From Amborella trichopoda (taxonomy: Eukaryota > Streptophyta > Magnoliopsida > Amborellales > Amborellaceae), in contig NW_006499728.1 of the NCBI RefSeq assembly GCF_000471905.2, positions 880,630-944,629 of the forward strand: 64,000 nucleotides of DNA, read 5' to 3'. This document shows positions 1 through 11,900 of the stretch, one piece after another (position 1 is the first letter of the stretch; the number at the start of each line of letters is the position of its first letter). A program made the position numbers and the translations under genes. The notes beneath the pieces are model-generated. The model did no database searches. It saw only the letters and a program-made list of their open reading frames with translations, and was not told where the DNA came from.

Positions 1-211
1 GCAATTAATCCATTGACCAAACTCAAACTTTAAAATAAATATTCTCAAACTTTGTGATACATCCAAGCTATCAAATTTCACATCAAATGGTTGTAAGGAG
101 TTGTGACCACATAGTATCAAAAGTAAATGGTCTCATTGTATACAATCGCGATCTTTAATGTGGTCATAAAAAAAAAAAAAAAAAGAGAGCAGTAATGTTT
201 ATAACTTTTAG

Positions 212-713
212 GGGGAAACTTTCTATGTTCTCCTACAACATAGAAGTTCTATCTTCTCCTTTATCCAACCGTCCATTAAAAAACCGTCCATTTTTTAATG
301 GAGAGCTAAGATTGCTCCAATCACAATGTTATGTTTCTACACTATTTTTTTTTTATAAACTATTTTGACACCAAATTTTGGACGTCCATTCCTTTATTAA
401 ACTCACACTAACAAAAAATAATTAAAAAATAAAATGATCAAAATACCCCTGAAATCTATAAGGGGTATTTTGGTCATTATTTTTATCAAAAAATTATTGT
501 TAATATTTTTTATAGGTGCACCCCAATGAGAAGATGGCACGAACCAAATTTCATATTCAGAAAAATTGTATTAAATAAACTAAAAATAAAATACTTTGAG
601 ACGTCGGATCTAAAATCAAACGGTGAGTGGCTCTCTTGATAAAAAATGGACGACTAGATAATAAGGGGAGGGTAGAACTTCTATGTTGTAGTGGAAACAT
701 AGAAAGCTTTTTC
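212..713. mobile_element. MITE with ~65-bp terminal inverted repeats (tandem copy 1)
   Basis: The left end (AAACTTTCTATGTTCTCC...) is the reverse complement of the right end (...CATAGAAAGCTTT), and the match continues inward for about 65 bp to GTCCATT / AATGGAC. Flanking 9-mers AACTTTTAG (203-211) and AGCTTTCAG (714-722) agree at 7 of 9 positions, consistent with a decayed Mutator-type 9-bp target duplication. The interior holds a small perfect hairpin, AAAATACCCC / GGGGTATTTT, near 440-472. There is no coding capacity. Confidence 0.75.
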
Positions 714-796
714 AGCTTTCAGATCTAGATTAAGAAGATCCTCAAAAAGAAGGTAATACCCAAAATAATATATATAAAGAAGATCTTCAAGGAAAA

Positions 797-1016
797 GTAT
801 AGAATGAGACCATTTACCTTTGATACAAGGTGGTCACAGTAATCATGACAATTGGATGTGAATTTGAGTGGATGCAATTAATCCATTGACCAAGCTCAAA
901 CTTTAAAATAAATATTCTCAAACTTTGTGATACATCAAAGCTATCAAATTTCATATCAAATGGTTGTAAGGAGTTGTGACCACATTGTATCAAAAGTAAA
1001 TGGTCTCATTATATAC
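797..1016. mobile_element. Short MITE, ends like TATAGAATGAGACCATTTAC
   Basis: The left end (TATAGAATGAGACCATTTAC, then GATACAAGGTGGTCACA) is matched in inverse orientation by the right end (TTGTGACCACATTGTATC, then GTAAATGGTCTCATTATATA). The terminal repeats are about 45 bp in a 220-bp element. It spans the junction of the tandem units, so the same element recurs at 1676-1895 and as a left-truncated copy at 1-145. A diverged copy lies at 62464-62681. Confidence 0.65.
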
Positions 1017-1080
1017 AATCTCGATCTTTAATGTGGTCATAAAAAAAAAAAAAGAGAGGAGTAATGGTTATAACTTTTAG

Positions 1081-1592
1081 GGGAAAGCTTTCTATGTTCT
1101 CCTACAACATAGAAGTTCTATCTTCTCATTTATCCAACCGTCTATTAAAAAACCGTCCGTTTTTTAATGGAGGGCTAAGATTGCTCCAATCACAATGTCA
1201 TGTCTCTACACTATTTTTTTTTTTTTTTTATTTATAAACTATTTTGACACCAAATTTTGGACGTCCATTCCTTTATTAAACTCACACTAACAAAAAATAA
1301 TTTAAAAATAAAATGATCAAAATACCCCTGAAATCTATAAGGGGTATTTTGGTCATTATTTTTATCGAAAAATGATTGTTAATATTTTTTATAGGTGCAC
1401 CCCAATGAAAAGATGGCACGAACCAAATTTCATATTCAGAAAAATTGTATTAAATAAACTAAAAATAAAATACTTTGAGACGTCGGATCTAAAATCAAAC
1501 GTTGAGTGGCTCTCTTGATAAAAAATGGACGGCTAGATAATAAGGGGAGGGTAGAACTTCTATGTTGTAGTGGAAACATAGAAAGCTTTCTC
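1081..1592. mobile_element. MITE with ~65-bp terminal inverted repeats (tandem copy 2)
   Basis: Second copy of the element at 212-713, carried in the second tandem unit. Its ends are better preserved: GGGAAAGCTTTC on the left, and GAAAGCTTTCTC on the right. The flanking 9-mers are the same pair as in copy 1 (1072-1080 and 1593-1601), as expected if the whole segment was duplicated and not a fresh insertion. Confidence 0.75.
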
Positions 1593-1675
1593 AGCTTTCA
1601 GATCTAGATAAAGAAGATCCTCAAAAAGAAGGTAATACCCAAAATAATATATATAAAGAAGATCTTCAAGGAAAA

Positions 1676-1895
1676 GTATAGAATGAGACCATTTACCTTC
1701 GATACAAGGTGGTCACAGTAATCATGACAATTGGATGTGAATTTGAGTGGATGCAATTAATCCATTGACCAAGCTCAAACTTTAAAATAAATATTCTCAA
1801 ACTTTGTGATACATCAAAGCTATCAAATTTCACATCAAATGGTTGTAAGGAATTGTGACCACATTTTATCAAAAGTAAAAGGCCTCATTGTATAC
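1676..1895. mobile_element. Short MITE, second copy in the tandem array
   Basis: Same terminal repeats and length as the element at 797-1016. It ends just before the TA microsatellite and the assembly gap. Confidence 0.65.
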
Positions 1896-1918
1896 AATTC
1901 CGATCTTTAATGTGGTCA

Positions 1919-2343
1919 TAATATATATATATATATATATATATANNNNNNNNNNNNNNNNNNNNNNNNNNNNNNNNNNNNNNNNNNNNNNNNNNNNNNN
2001 NNNNNNNNNNNNNNNNNNNNNNNNNNNNNNNNNNNNNNNNNNNNNNNNNNNNNNNNNNNNNNNNNNNNNNNNNNNNNNNNNNNNNNNNNNNNNNNNNNNN
2101 NNNNNNNNNNNNNNNNNNNNNNNNNNNNNNNNNNNNNNNNNNNNNNNNNNNNNNNNNNNNNNNNNNNNNNNNNNNNNNNNNNNNNNNNNNNNNNNNNNNN
2201 NNNNNNNNNNNNNNNNNNNNNNNNNNNNNNNNNNNNNNNNNNNNNNNNNNNNNNNNNNNNNNNNNNNNNNNNNNNNNNNNNNNAGTAGTAGGTGGTGGTG
2301 GTNTACTATATATATACTCTCTCTCTCTCTCTCTCTCTCTCTN

Positions 2344-2389
<46 letters not shown>

Positions 2390-2392
2390 TAT
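1919..2392. other. Assembly gap flanked by microsatellites
   Basis: A (TA)n run at 1919-1945 leads into unknown bases at 1946-2283. After the gap come a short GGT run, a (CT)n run around 2318-2342 and a second (TA)n run to about 2385. Single unknown bases occur near 2303 and 2343. Apparent reading frames across this block are artefacts of the gap and the dinucleotide runs. The gap size is probably only an estimate. Confidence 0.95.
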
Positions 2393-2739
2393 AAAGTCCC
2401 TGAATGTTATTGCCTTGAAATTGGAAAACATTCAAATATTTTATGTTGGCCTTGATAATTATGGTTGTGAAAAAACATAGGATTTCGAGCCTTAAAACTA
2501 ATGTATATTGCAATACAATATCCAAACCGTCCATTGTCCCCCAAAAATAAGTGCTCATGTCTCTGCAAGATATTTACCATTTTTAGATCTCAAACTTCCG
2601 CATTCGGTGCAACTATCATAGAGATTTCAAATTGATTTTACAACCATTATAGAGATTTCCCGTATACTCAGTCTTGTTTGGACAATGACTCAAGGTGAGC
2701 CTTTTACTTTGTTTTCATAAAACATAGGGCTTATAAAAA

Positions 2740-3898
2740 GGGAAATTATCGTTAATATACGTTTATTTCAATAAAATCAGGAAAAAAAAAAAAACCCTAA
2801 CTTTTCAAAACCTCACCTACATCTACACCATTTCTCACAAATTTTGGCTTTTTTTTTACCAAAATGGCCTTTACGGTATTTTTTTACTGTAATACATTTT
2901 AAGCTTTATGGTAATTAAAACATCGTAAAAGATTCAAATAGTATTACGGTAATTTAAATACGATAATAGTTTGAATTATGATTACAATAATTTAATTACC
3001 GTAATGTGTGGGGAAGTCTTTACGATATTCTTATTGCCGTAATACTTTTCAGATCAATTCCAAACCTGTATTAGTTGAAAAGCTTCAAACCAAAGCTAAG
3101 GGCTACCCCTATCTTCCCTTCACGGTAGTCATTTTCGGAGCTGTATTTTCCAAAAAATCCATGTTCCCATGGGAACACGAGTGGATCTAATCCCTTGCTC
3201 ATAAACACCTAGTTAATAACGTTTTTGTTTTAAAAATTTGAAAACCATATAAAAATTATTAAATTATTTTTGAATGAATTGAATTGTGAGTTATGTGACA
3301 CTTAAATATAACTCTTTGAAAATTTGATAGTCAATATTGAAGTGTTAGGTTTTTATAATATACATAAGAATTTATTTGGAAATTTTATTTTGCTGAAATT
3401 ATTCTATAAGTAGTAGATATTATATCCTAAAATTTTAAGATTTGAAAAATAAAGCTCACATGGATTTTTGTCGAGGGAGTAAACAAATAGTAGAGACTTC
3501 TGAGAGAGTAGAAAATCTTTTATGTTATTTTAATGAGGCATGGGCAATATTGCAGTAATTAAATTACCCTAATATTATTTTAACGTATTACGGTATTTAA
3601 ATTACCGTAATATTCATTCAACTTATTACAGTATTTAAATTACCGTAATGTTATTATGATAATTTAATTATTGTAATACTACTTTAAGGTATTGCGGTAT
3701 TTTAATTACGTAATACTCCTTCAACTTATTATGTTATTTAAATTACCGTAATGTTCTTTATGATAAAAAGACTACTGTGAAGGTTATTTTGGTAAAAAAG
3801 GCCGAAAATTGTGAGAAATGGTGTAGGTGAGGTTTTGAAAAATTGGGTTTTTTTTTTTCGATTATAGTAAAATATAGGCATGTTAATGATAATTTCCT
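2740..3898. mobile_element. 1.16-kb non-coding TIR element with ~125-bp inverted ends
   Basis: The left end (GGGAAATTATCGTTAATA..., to about 2873) is the inverse of the right end (from about 3780 to ...TGATAATTTCCT). Both include the block CAAAACCTCACCTACA and its complement. The 9-mers outside, TTATAAAAA (2731-2739) and GTATAAAAA (3899-3907), agree at 8 of 9 positions, which suggests a Mutator-like target duplication. The interior is an AT-rich array of short palindromic units such as TTTAAATTACCGTAAT, with no convincing coding sequence. It appears to sit inside an older hairpin repeat, because similar DNA lies on both sides. Confidence 0.8.
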
Positions 3899-4116
3899 GT
3901 ATAAAAACTCCATCCCTAAAAAAAAAAATTGAATTTGCCAATTTGAAGAAATTTTGAATTTGACAATTTGGAAAGCACCATGTAAAAAAGTTCAGCGAAT
4001 ATTTTGTAATGGATCTCAAATCCTCGTTGGAAAGCACTTTCAACAACGAAGATCTCCATAATGGCTCTAAAATCAGCTTTCAACACCGATAATAAAATTT
4101 GAAACAAAAAAAAAAG

Positions 4117-4922
4117 TACAAATCTTGCGGATCTATGAAAGCTTATTTTTTAGGGCAAAGTGGACGATCTAGATAATTTGTTACAATATATGATATTTTT
4201 AGAGCTTTAAATCTTATTTTTTCTTCACAACTATAATGTTCAAACTGAGATGATTGATGTAAAGGTTTTTTAATACTTGAATTACAATTTTTTATGAGTT
4301 ATGAGGTAAGACCTTACTTATTGTAATAGGGCTGCTGCCCTATCAAGAATTTTCATATGAAGATTTACAATAGGAAAATGGTTTTAGGGTTGTGACCCTA
4401 TCAAAGTAAGTAAATCCTAAGCTCATAACTCATTGAAAATTATACTTTAAGTATTGAAAATTGATTTTAGAGCCATCATGGAGATTTATGTTGCCGAAGT
4501 GCTTTCTGGCCGAGGATTTGAAGTACCGCTTTATTCTGTTTTCATAAAGCCTAGGCCTTATTGAAACTTCATGATGGCTCTAAAAATCAATTTTCAATAC
4601 TTGAATTACATTTTTTATGAGTGATGAGCTTAGGCTTTACTTTCTTTGATGGGCCACAACCCTATCAAACCATTTTTGTTTTAAGAAAAATGGTTTGATA
4701 GAGCAGCACCCTATTAAAATAAGTAAAGTCTCACCTCATATCACATTGTAAATTGTTATCAAAGTATTAAATAACATTTACATTGATCATCTAGACTTGA
4801 ACATTATGTTTATTAAAAAAACTAGGATATAAAGCTCTAGAAATAGTCTACATTGCAAAAAAATTATCTAGGCCATTCATTTTACCCTAAAAATAAGTAT
4901 TCATAGATCCGCAAGATGTGTA
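4117..4922. repeat. Long inverted repeat (foldback-like hairpin)
   Basis: The left arm runs from about 4117 to 4481 and the right arm from about 4570 to 4922, with a ~90-bp spacer. Outer ends match (CTTGCGGATCTATGAA and TTCATAGATCCGCAAG), as do inner ends (AGAGCCATCATGG and CATGATGGCTCT). A weaker match continues outward to about 3990 and 5045. Within the arms are short palindromic tracts such as AGGGCTGCTGCCCT and AGGGTTGTGACCCT. No gene is visible. The sequence resembles the interior of the MITE family at 5090-5481. Confidence 0.75.
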
Positions 4923-5089
4923 CTATTTTATGAATTTTAAAATTTGTTGTCTCTGTTGGAAATTGATTTTAGAGCCATCGTAAAGATTTTTATGGCGAAA
5001 AGTGCTTTTCGAGGATTTTAGGTGAGGCTTTATTTAGTTCATATAAATACCTCTTCCGAACATAAGTGGCAATGAATTATCTTATGAAA

Positions 5090-5481
5090 GGGTGCGGTTT
5101 ACATAGAGCCTAGGCTCTAAACAATCAAATTAGGGCATATCTTCAAATAGTATCAAGAAATATGGTTTCAATACTAAAAATCATTGTGATAGTCTTAAAA
5201 TATAATTTCATATTTATTTATAAAGTTTAAAGCTTAAAAAATAATGTAGACCAATAGATCTATGAAAACTTGAAAATCTTGAAAGTTCATAGTAAAAATA
5301 TGCGTCACACAAAACACTATTTTCAAACTTGAAATCCACTTTTTTCTTATGTTCATATATCTTGACATTTAGATGATCAATTTTAAGATATTTAGACATC
5401 AAAACAACCTCTTATAGTGAAATTTTTGTGGTATGCTTCAATTTGATTGTTTAGAGCCTCGGCTCTATATAAACTTTTCCC
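5090..5481. mobile_element. Mutator-like MITE, palindrome family copy A
   Basis: The left end reads GGGTGCGGTTTACATA, then the perfect palindrome AGAGCCTAGGCTCT, then AAACAATCAAATTAG. The right end is its inverse, with AGAGCCTCGGCTCT in the palindrome slot. Flanking 9-mers CTTATGAAA (5081-5089) and ATTATGAAA (5482-5490) agree at 8 of 9 positions. It is 392 bp long and has no coding capacity. Related copies lie at 28533, 30046, 58694, 61801 and 63707. Confidence 0.85.
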
Positions 5482-5923
5482 ATTATGAAATAGACGATTC
5501 CCCCAGTTTGGCTTTCTATTTTGAAAAGACCTTCGTTTCCCGCGCTCCATATTTCTCTTTTTTCTTTTAATCTTTTCGCGATTGCGGTCTCTTCGTTTAC
5601 AGCTCCTCTATACCATGTCTTAAAAAAAAAAACCCTATTTTGTTTGCCCTGGTTGTTCAAAACCTTATTTCAGCTATTTTTTTCTGTATTATGAGGTATT
5701 TTATCTCTGTTTTTCTACTTCGATTCTCTCCAAAAGCGTTAAATCTGGTTTGCTCTAATCATTCTCGATTTTCCTGAATTTTACGGTTTCTCTGAAGTCC
5801 GTTCTGTTAAATAAATTTTTTTTTTCTATCCTAAATGGCATGTACTGGTTGTTGAAGATTTTGTAGCTGGTTTGCCCTAGTTTTTATTTATCAGGGGTTT
5901 CTGCGACATTAACGGGAGTTGCC

Positions 5924-8900
5924 ATGGAAAGTGATATCCCCATGACTGGTGCCGAGTCCCCTTTGACCCGTAGAAAAGAGAAACCGAGGCTTTTCATAAA
6001 GGAAATGGTTATGAAGAATTTCAAATCATATGCTGGGGAGCAAAGAGTTGGCCCTTTCCATAAGGTCAGGTTTTTTTCAGCCACTTTATATTTTATTTTT
6101 AGGGTTTATTAGCCATCTAAATTACCATTACTGTTTTAATGCTTCATTTCCAATCTCACCTAAATAGGAATTGTGCAATTTTTTCTTGTTATTCCTTGTT
6201 ACATTGCGCAAAAGCCACACAAAACAGTCATAGTTCAAATGCACAAAAATCCTAAAAGAAATTTATATGGATATCTTATAGAACTAGTGTATCTCACTTT
6301 TCTGTATTTCAATTTGTTGTGCCAAATTTTCCAATATCATAGGATGTGTAATGACCCATGAGCTAAATAAGCAACATTTGTGTACACAGTTTGGATTACA
6401 TATTGATGTAACTGGTTTTCAAGTGTAAAATATCATATTGGCTTAGTTTTTCTGGAATGAAGAAGTGGGGTCAATTTTACCTTTCACGTTAGTTTTCTTA
6501 TTTTAATTTACTGATTTATTGGATTTTCAATTCCACATGGAGTGAGTATGTGCAATGAAATGGGAATAAATCCATATTTTTTATTTCTTAATTGGGTCTG
6601 CATTTAGGTTAAAAATGCCACTCTTTTCATCACCTGAGTTGGGATATGACTTTAAATAATGCATGAGTGTTAGTATCCATAGAAAAGCTTACCTTTTAAG
6701 AATTGAAGTATCAATCCTAATTATTTGTAATCATTGGTTTTTAATCCAGAATTTTATTGTCCATGGTTGCACTATTGTCTGTCTTGGCTGAAACAAACCG
6801 GTTTTGACAACGTTCATTTAGACTACAGGTATAGTGCAATTGTATTTATATGGAGCGCAATAAACTACACAATAAAGTGACTTAAGTACTATTATTGTTG
6901 TTCTTAATGTGAAATTTCTGATGAATTTGTTGTATATATTATTTCATGATGAATTGTAATGTTTTTACTGACGAATTACCCGGATATAAAATTTATGGGT
7001 TATCCTATTGTCTGGTAGTTAATTTTTCTTTTTTCTTTTAATTAATGAACAGAGCTTTTCAGCTGTAGTTGGTCCTAATGGGAGTGGGAAAAGTAACGTT
7101 ATTGATGCCATGCTCTTTGTATTTGGGAAGCGAGCTAAACAGGTCAGTGGTACTGCAGCTTGGCATGCTGATCTGTTTGCTATACCACTTTTCCTTTTTC
7201 TTTTCTTGTACCTTTTTAGTTTTTGACAATGATTTTTTTTTTTGCAATTGCTGAAGATGCGACTGAACAAAGTTTCAGAGTTGATACACAACTCAACCAA
7301 TCACCAGAATTTGGATAGTGCATGCGTATCAGTTCACTTTCAGGAAATTATTGATTTGGTAATTCTTCATTTTTCTTGTTTTTGCATAGTTGACTGATAC
7401 AATATTCATTATTATTTTATGGATTTACTTTATTGGAGATATTAATATTAGAAACCACTGATTTAGGCGGCATTTTTATTATATAGTGGTGCCCATATTG
7501 GACTCATTTGTTGGATGGACACTGTATTGGGAACTGAAATTCACGATTATAGTTGGTGACATTATGTGGGATTTGAGAGTGATGCCCCAAATTGATGTGG
7601 TTCTAGATTTCTTTCATTCCTTTTATTTTTCTAATAGTGTTCTAGAATTTTCCTCGGTGTAAATGTGCATGCATTTATGCAGTTGATCTATTTGATAACA
7701 GGAGGATGAGGCTTATGAACCTGTGGCTGGAAGTGACTTTGTCATTACTAGAGTTGCTTTTCGTGACAATTCTTCAAAATATTATATAAATGAACGATCC
7801 AGTAATTTTACAGAGGTCACCAAGAAACTGAGAGCGAAAGGGGTGGACCTCGACAACAATCGCTTTCTGATTCTTCAGGTATGTAGGAAGAGTCACCAAG
7901 ATGCTAGATAGAGTTTGAACTATCACATGTTATTATTGTCTTTGGGGTTTTTCTTAGGGAGAGGTGGAGCAAATCTCACTGATGAAACCAAAGTCCCAAG
8001 GTCCTCATGATGAAGGATTTTTAGAATACTTGGAGGATATTATCGGAACAAACCAATATGTTGAAAAGATTGACGAATCCAGTAAGCAGTGAGTCACATA
8101 GCTTGAAGCCCATTTTTCTTTTTAACGTTGTGGATTTTCTAATGCTATTTGATAATTGATGCTTTTCACGTAGCATGATGTGTTTAAACACATGCCATTT
8201 AGGCTAGGTAATACTAAGTTTCACGATTCTTTGTCCACTGCACTGCCACCCACTAGTTAAATTTGATTTTGACTAACATTGCTGGAATGTAACTGGGATG
8301 CCATAGTTTACCACAGGTTTGAGTTGAGTAGTTACTTTATTTACAGCATTCTGCTACGGTGCCACTGAATGAATACAATGCAATATTTATATACCCTATA
8401 CATCTAGTTTCAACTAAAATATAATATTTAACAGTATTGAGGTTTACTTTTGTCATTAATTATTTGGTATTCAACAATATTTCATCAATGGCATGCACTG
8501 ACTAATAATATATACAAAATAACTTCATTATTTGTAATATGAGCTGTGCTGTTCATACAAAAAAATGACGTCATCTAGCATCTAGTATCTGGACCTCATT
8601 GTATGTATATTGTTTGAAAGTGAGAAGGAAGTAGTTTCTTTGAATTTGTTTAGAATTACCTCAATGGATGAAAGGTTCCTCTGATTTGTACTAATTGCAG
8701 TTTATTAGCTTTAGAATATTCCGCCCTTATAGCACCTTGTTCATGAGTCTGATGAGGAATTACCATATTTCTTTTATTCTTTGCTGTCCTGTTAGGCTGG
8801 AATTGCTCAGTGAGAAAAGATCTGGTGTAGTACAAATGGTCAAATTGGCAGAAAAAGAGCGAGACAATTTGGAGGTATTCTTTTATGTATATGTATTTTT

Positions 8901-11900
8901 GCACTTGCTTGCTTATATATAATTGCATCATTATGACCTCTTATATATGATGGCCTAAATGAATTTATCGATTGGTATTTGTACTGTGCAGGATGGTAAG
9001 AATGAAGCAGAAGCCTTTATGCTCAAGGAGCTAGTGCTCTTGAAATGGCAGGAGAAAGCTACCAAGTTGGCATCTGAAGATGCCGCTTCTCATGTAGTTG
9101 AGTTACAAGGAAAGGTCTCCAGCTTGGAGCAAAATCTCAAGGATGAAAGGTAATAAATTGTTTTACCATCAGAATCAAATTGTTATGCTTTTCCATTACT
9201 AAGTAAAACTTGTGGATCCCATTTTCAGGGAGAAATATAAGCAAAACTCTAAAACATTGAAGGATCTTGAGGCTGTGTACAATAAGTATCAAAAAAGACA
9301 TGAGGTATGCAATATGGTGGATATACAATCATTTCTTGTTATTGTCTTTTGTCTGTTTTCAACAGGCAACCTTTGTCCATGCATGAACAGAGATTTGCAC
9401 GTCTTTATGCTCTTCACAATAATGTCAGATTTACTCCCCATGATTATGTCATACTGTGACAACAAGTCTTAATAATAGGTGAAATCATGCTTTGAGATTT
9501 TGGTGCTCTTTGTTTGCTTACATGCGGACCATGGTTGGTGGAATTTGTATCTACTTGGTGTTGGAAGGCTTTGTTTTATCTCTTCCTTGTTAGAGTTTGC
9601 CAGCATTATCATTATTATGGTCTCTATGCAGTATCAAGTTCAGTTCTTTAAAGCTCGGCTCGGAACTCATCTCGGTCCCGAGTCTGAGTTGGTGTCCAAC
9701 TCAACCAAGTCTCTGAAAATAACAGAGAAGGGTCATGACCCGGTGAGACTTGAGCAAGTCTTGGGTTTTTTCAACCAGACCAGGCATCTTGCCAGGTTCT
9801 AGTGGCTCTGGTGAGTCAAAGCCAAGTCACTAAGCTTTCGAACACCGAGCTAGTTGTTTTTTAATATGATATCCTGTTCTGGTCTTTCCTCTTTGCACTT
9901 TAACTTTATTCAGGTTGCAGCTTCTCTTGATGATATTGTTTGATTTTTATTAAATACTGGAGAAGATGCTTGGAGTTGTCAAGGCTTGCTACTTGGTACT
10001 AATTACTGGTATTATCTGCATTTTGACCTGATGTTCAGGAACTTGATAGTGGCCTCAGAACTTGTAAAGAGGAATTTAAGGAGTTTGAAAGGCAGGATGT
10101 GAAGTACAGGGAAGATTTGAAGCACATGAAGCTAAAAATTAAAAAATTAGAAGATAAAATTGAGAAGGTATATTTAGCATTTCTCTATTTTCTTAAATTA
10201 TTTATGTCATGTATCTAAATTCAAAGCTGTTGGGTTCCAGGATTCTGCTAAAATCAAGGAAGTGGAAAAGGAGTCTGAAGATTCAAAAGAGTTGATTCCA
10301 AAACTTGAAGTTGAGATAACTAAATTGTCACAGGTTCTGTCAGAAGAAGAGAAGATTTTGGAAGAAATAAAGGAGAGCTCAAAAGGTCCACCTGTTTCTT
10401 CATAAATTTATATCTCCAGCACTAGGTGAAAGAACATGTGTTAAATGTATGGTTGAACGAAATTTTTGGGTCAGATGGTTTTGGATAAAGTTGAATGACA
10501 TCACTGTCCTCTACCATCTCTATTTTATGTTTTTACGCTTTTCGTTGCCTTGCGAAGGAAGTACAAGTCTGATTGTTTTTTCTTGAGGTTTTGAATTATA
10601 TTCTCTTAGTTACCTTCTCATAGCTTGTGTTAATATGTATGACCTTTGGTATTTGGATAAAGTTCATCGTGAAAAATATTGGATCTTTTTTCTCTTGATA
10701 AGTGCTCTAATCTGTCCTGCTGTGATGAGTATCTTCCCTTTTACACGATACACACTATCTGATCTGTCCTTTTTATAATCTACTACAGGCATTTTACTGC
10801 TTTAGCGATAAGATAAATATGCCATGATTGCTACTCAATAAAGTACACCCATACTTATTTATTTTGTTAGGAATTTTCTTTTTTGTTGACATTTTTCGGT
10901 TATTTGTCAATTGTTTTGGAGAATTTTTTCCATGTTTAAATCATGGCATCGTTGACTTATGCTATTTCTTTTGCATTGCTATTATACAGAAGAAATCGAA
11001 AAATATCGTTCAGAACTTCTGGGGGTTCGTGTGGAGTTGGAACCTTGGGAAAGACAGTTGATTGAATGCAGAGGAAAGCTTGATGTTGCTTCAGCTGAAA
11101 GCAAGCTTTTAAAAGAAAAGGTAGGATTTTTGTGATTTTATTTATAAGTTCTATTGTATTGGATGGATTATACATTTGTGTCCATACTGACCTGAACACT
11201 AGCTCCCTACTTATTTTATAGCTTTTCTTTTGAATGGGAAATCTCTCTCTCTCTCTCTCTCTCTTCACACACACATATACATATGTAGACCCATACACAT
11301 GTGCCCAGTGCACACTCGAAGTTAAGGCCCTGTTTGGACAATCTTGTATTTCTATAAAGAAACCAGTGTACCCTTAAATAAGGGCATTTAGTTTTTTCAA
11401 CATTTGAAAGATCGCCTCAGCCATGGTGCTCGGCTCTTTGCCCTGGCGGGTAACTTGCTGAGTCCGAGTGGACTTGGCCGAGTTTTGCAAACCCCAATAA
11501 AATGTAAAATAGTAAAAAAACAAAGGTAAAAATTCTAAAAATCATTAAAAATCAGAAAAAGTTAAAAGAGATAATAAACATCATTAGCACACTGAAGAAG
11601 ATAAAAAATCCATAAAAAATGGATTATTGATATTTTATCGATACCTTGAATATTTGGAAAAAATAAAAAAGAAGGAAAAGATATGAAAGTTCACAAATCA
11701 TCTTAGAAACTATCAAAATCATCTAAAGAAATATTTCTAACAATTATATTTTTGTATTTTTTTGACTTTTTTTTAATTTTTTTTAGGAGTTTTTTTTATG
11801 CCCTCTGAGTTAGGTACCTGACTTGCCCCCAACTCACTTTGCCAATAGGGTGGGGCTGAGTTACTCAGCTGAGTCCAAATGCACTCGGCCAAGTCCAGAA

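Larger units (their letters stand above)
1..1918. repeat. Tandem repeat, ~875-bp unit, about 2.2 copies
   Basis: The same segment starts at 1, 874 and 1753 (each beginning GCAATTAATCCATTGACCAA), giving periods of 873 and 879 bp. The copies are nearly identical over their whole length, including an internal ~500-bp MITE, so the segment was duplicated after the MITE arrived. The first copy probably starts outside the window. The third stops at 1918, where the A-run of the other copies is replaced by a TA microsatellite leading into an assembly gap. No gene is visible. Confidence 0.9.

Noticed and set aside
1869-2558. Long open frames on both strands across the left gap
   Set aside because: They consist of unknown bases and TA/CT dinucleotide runs; not coding.
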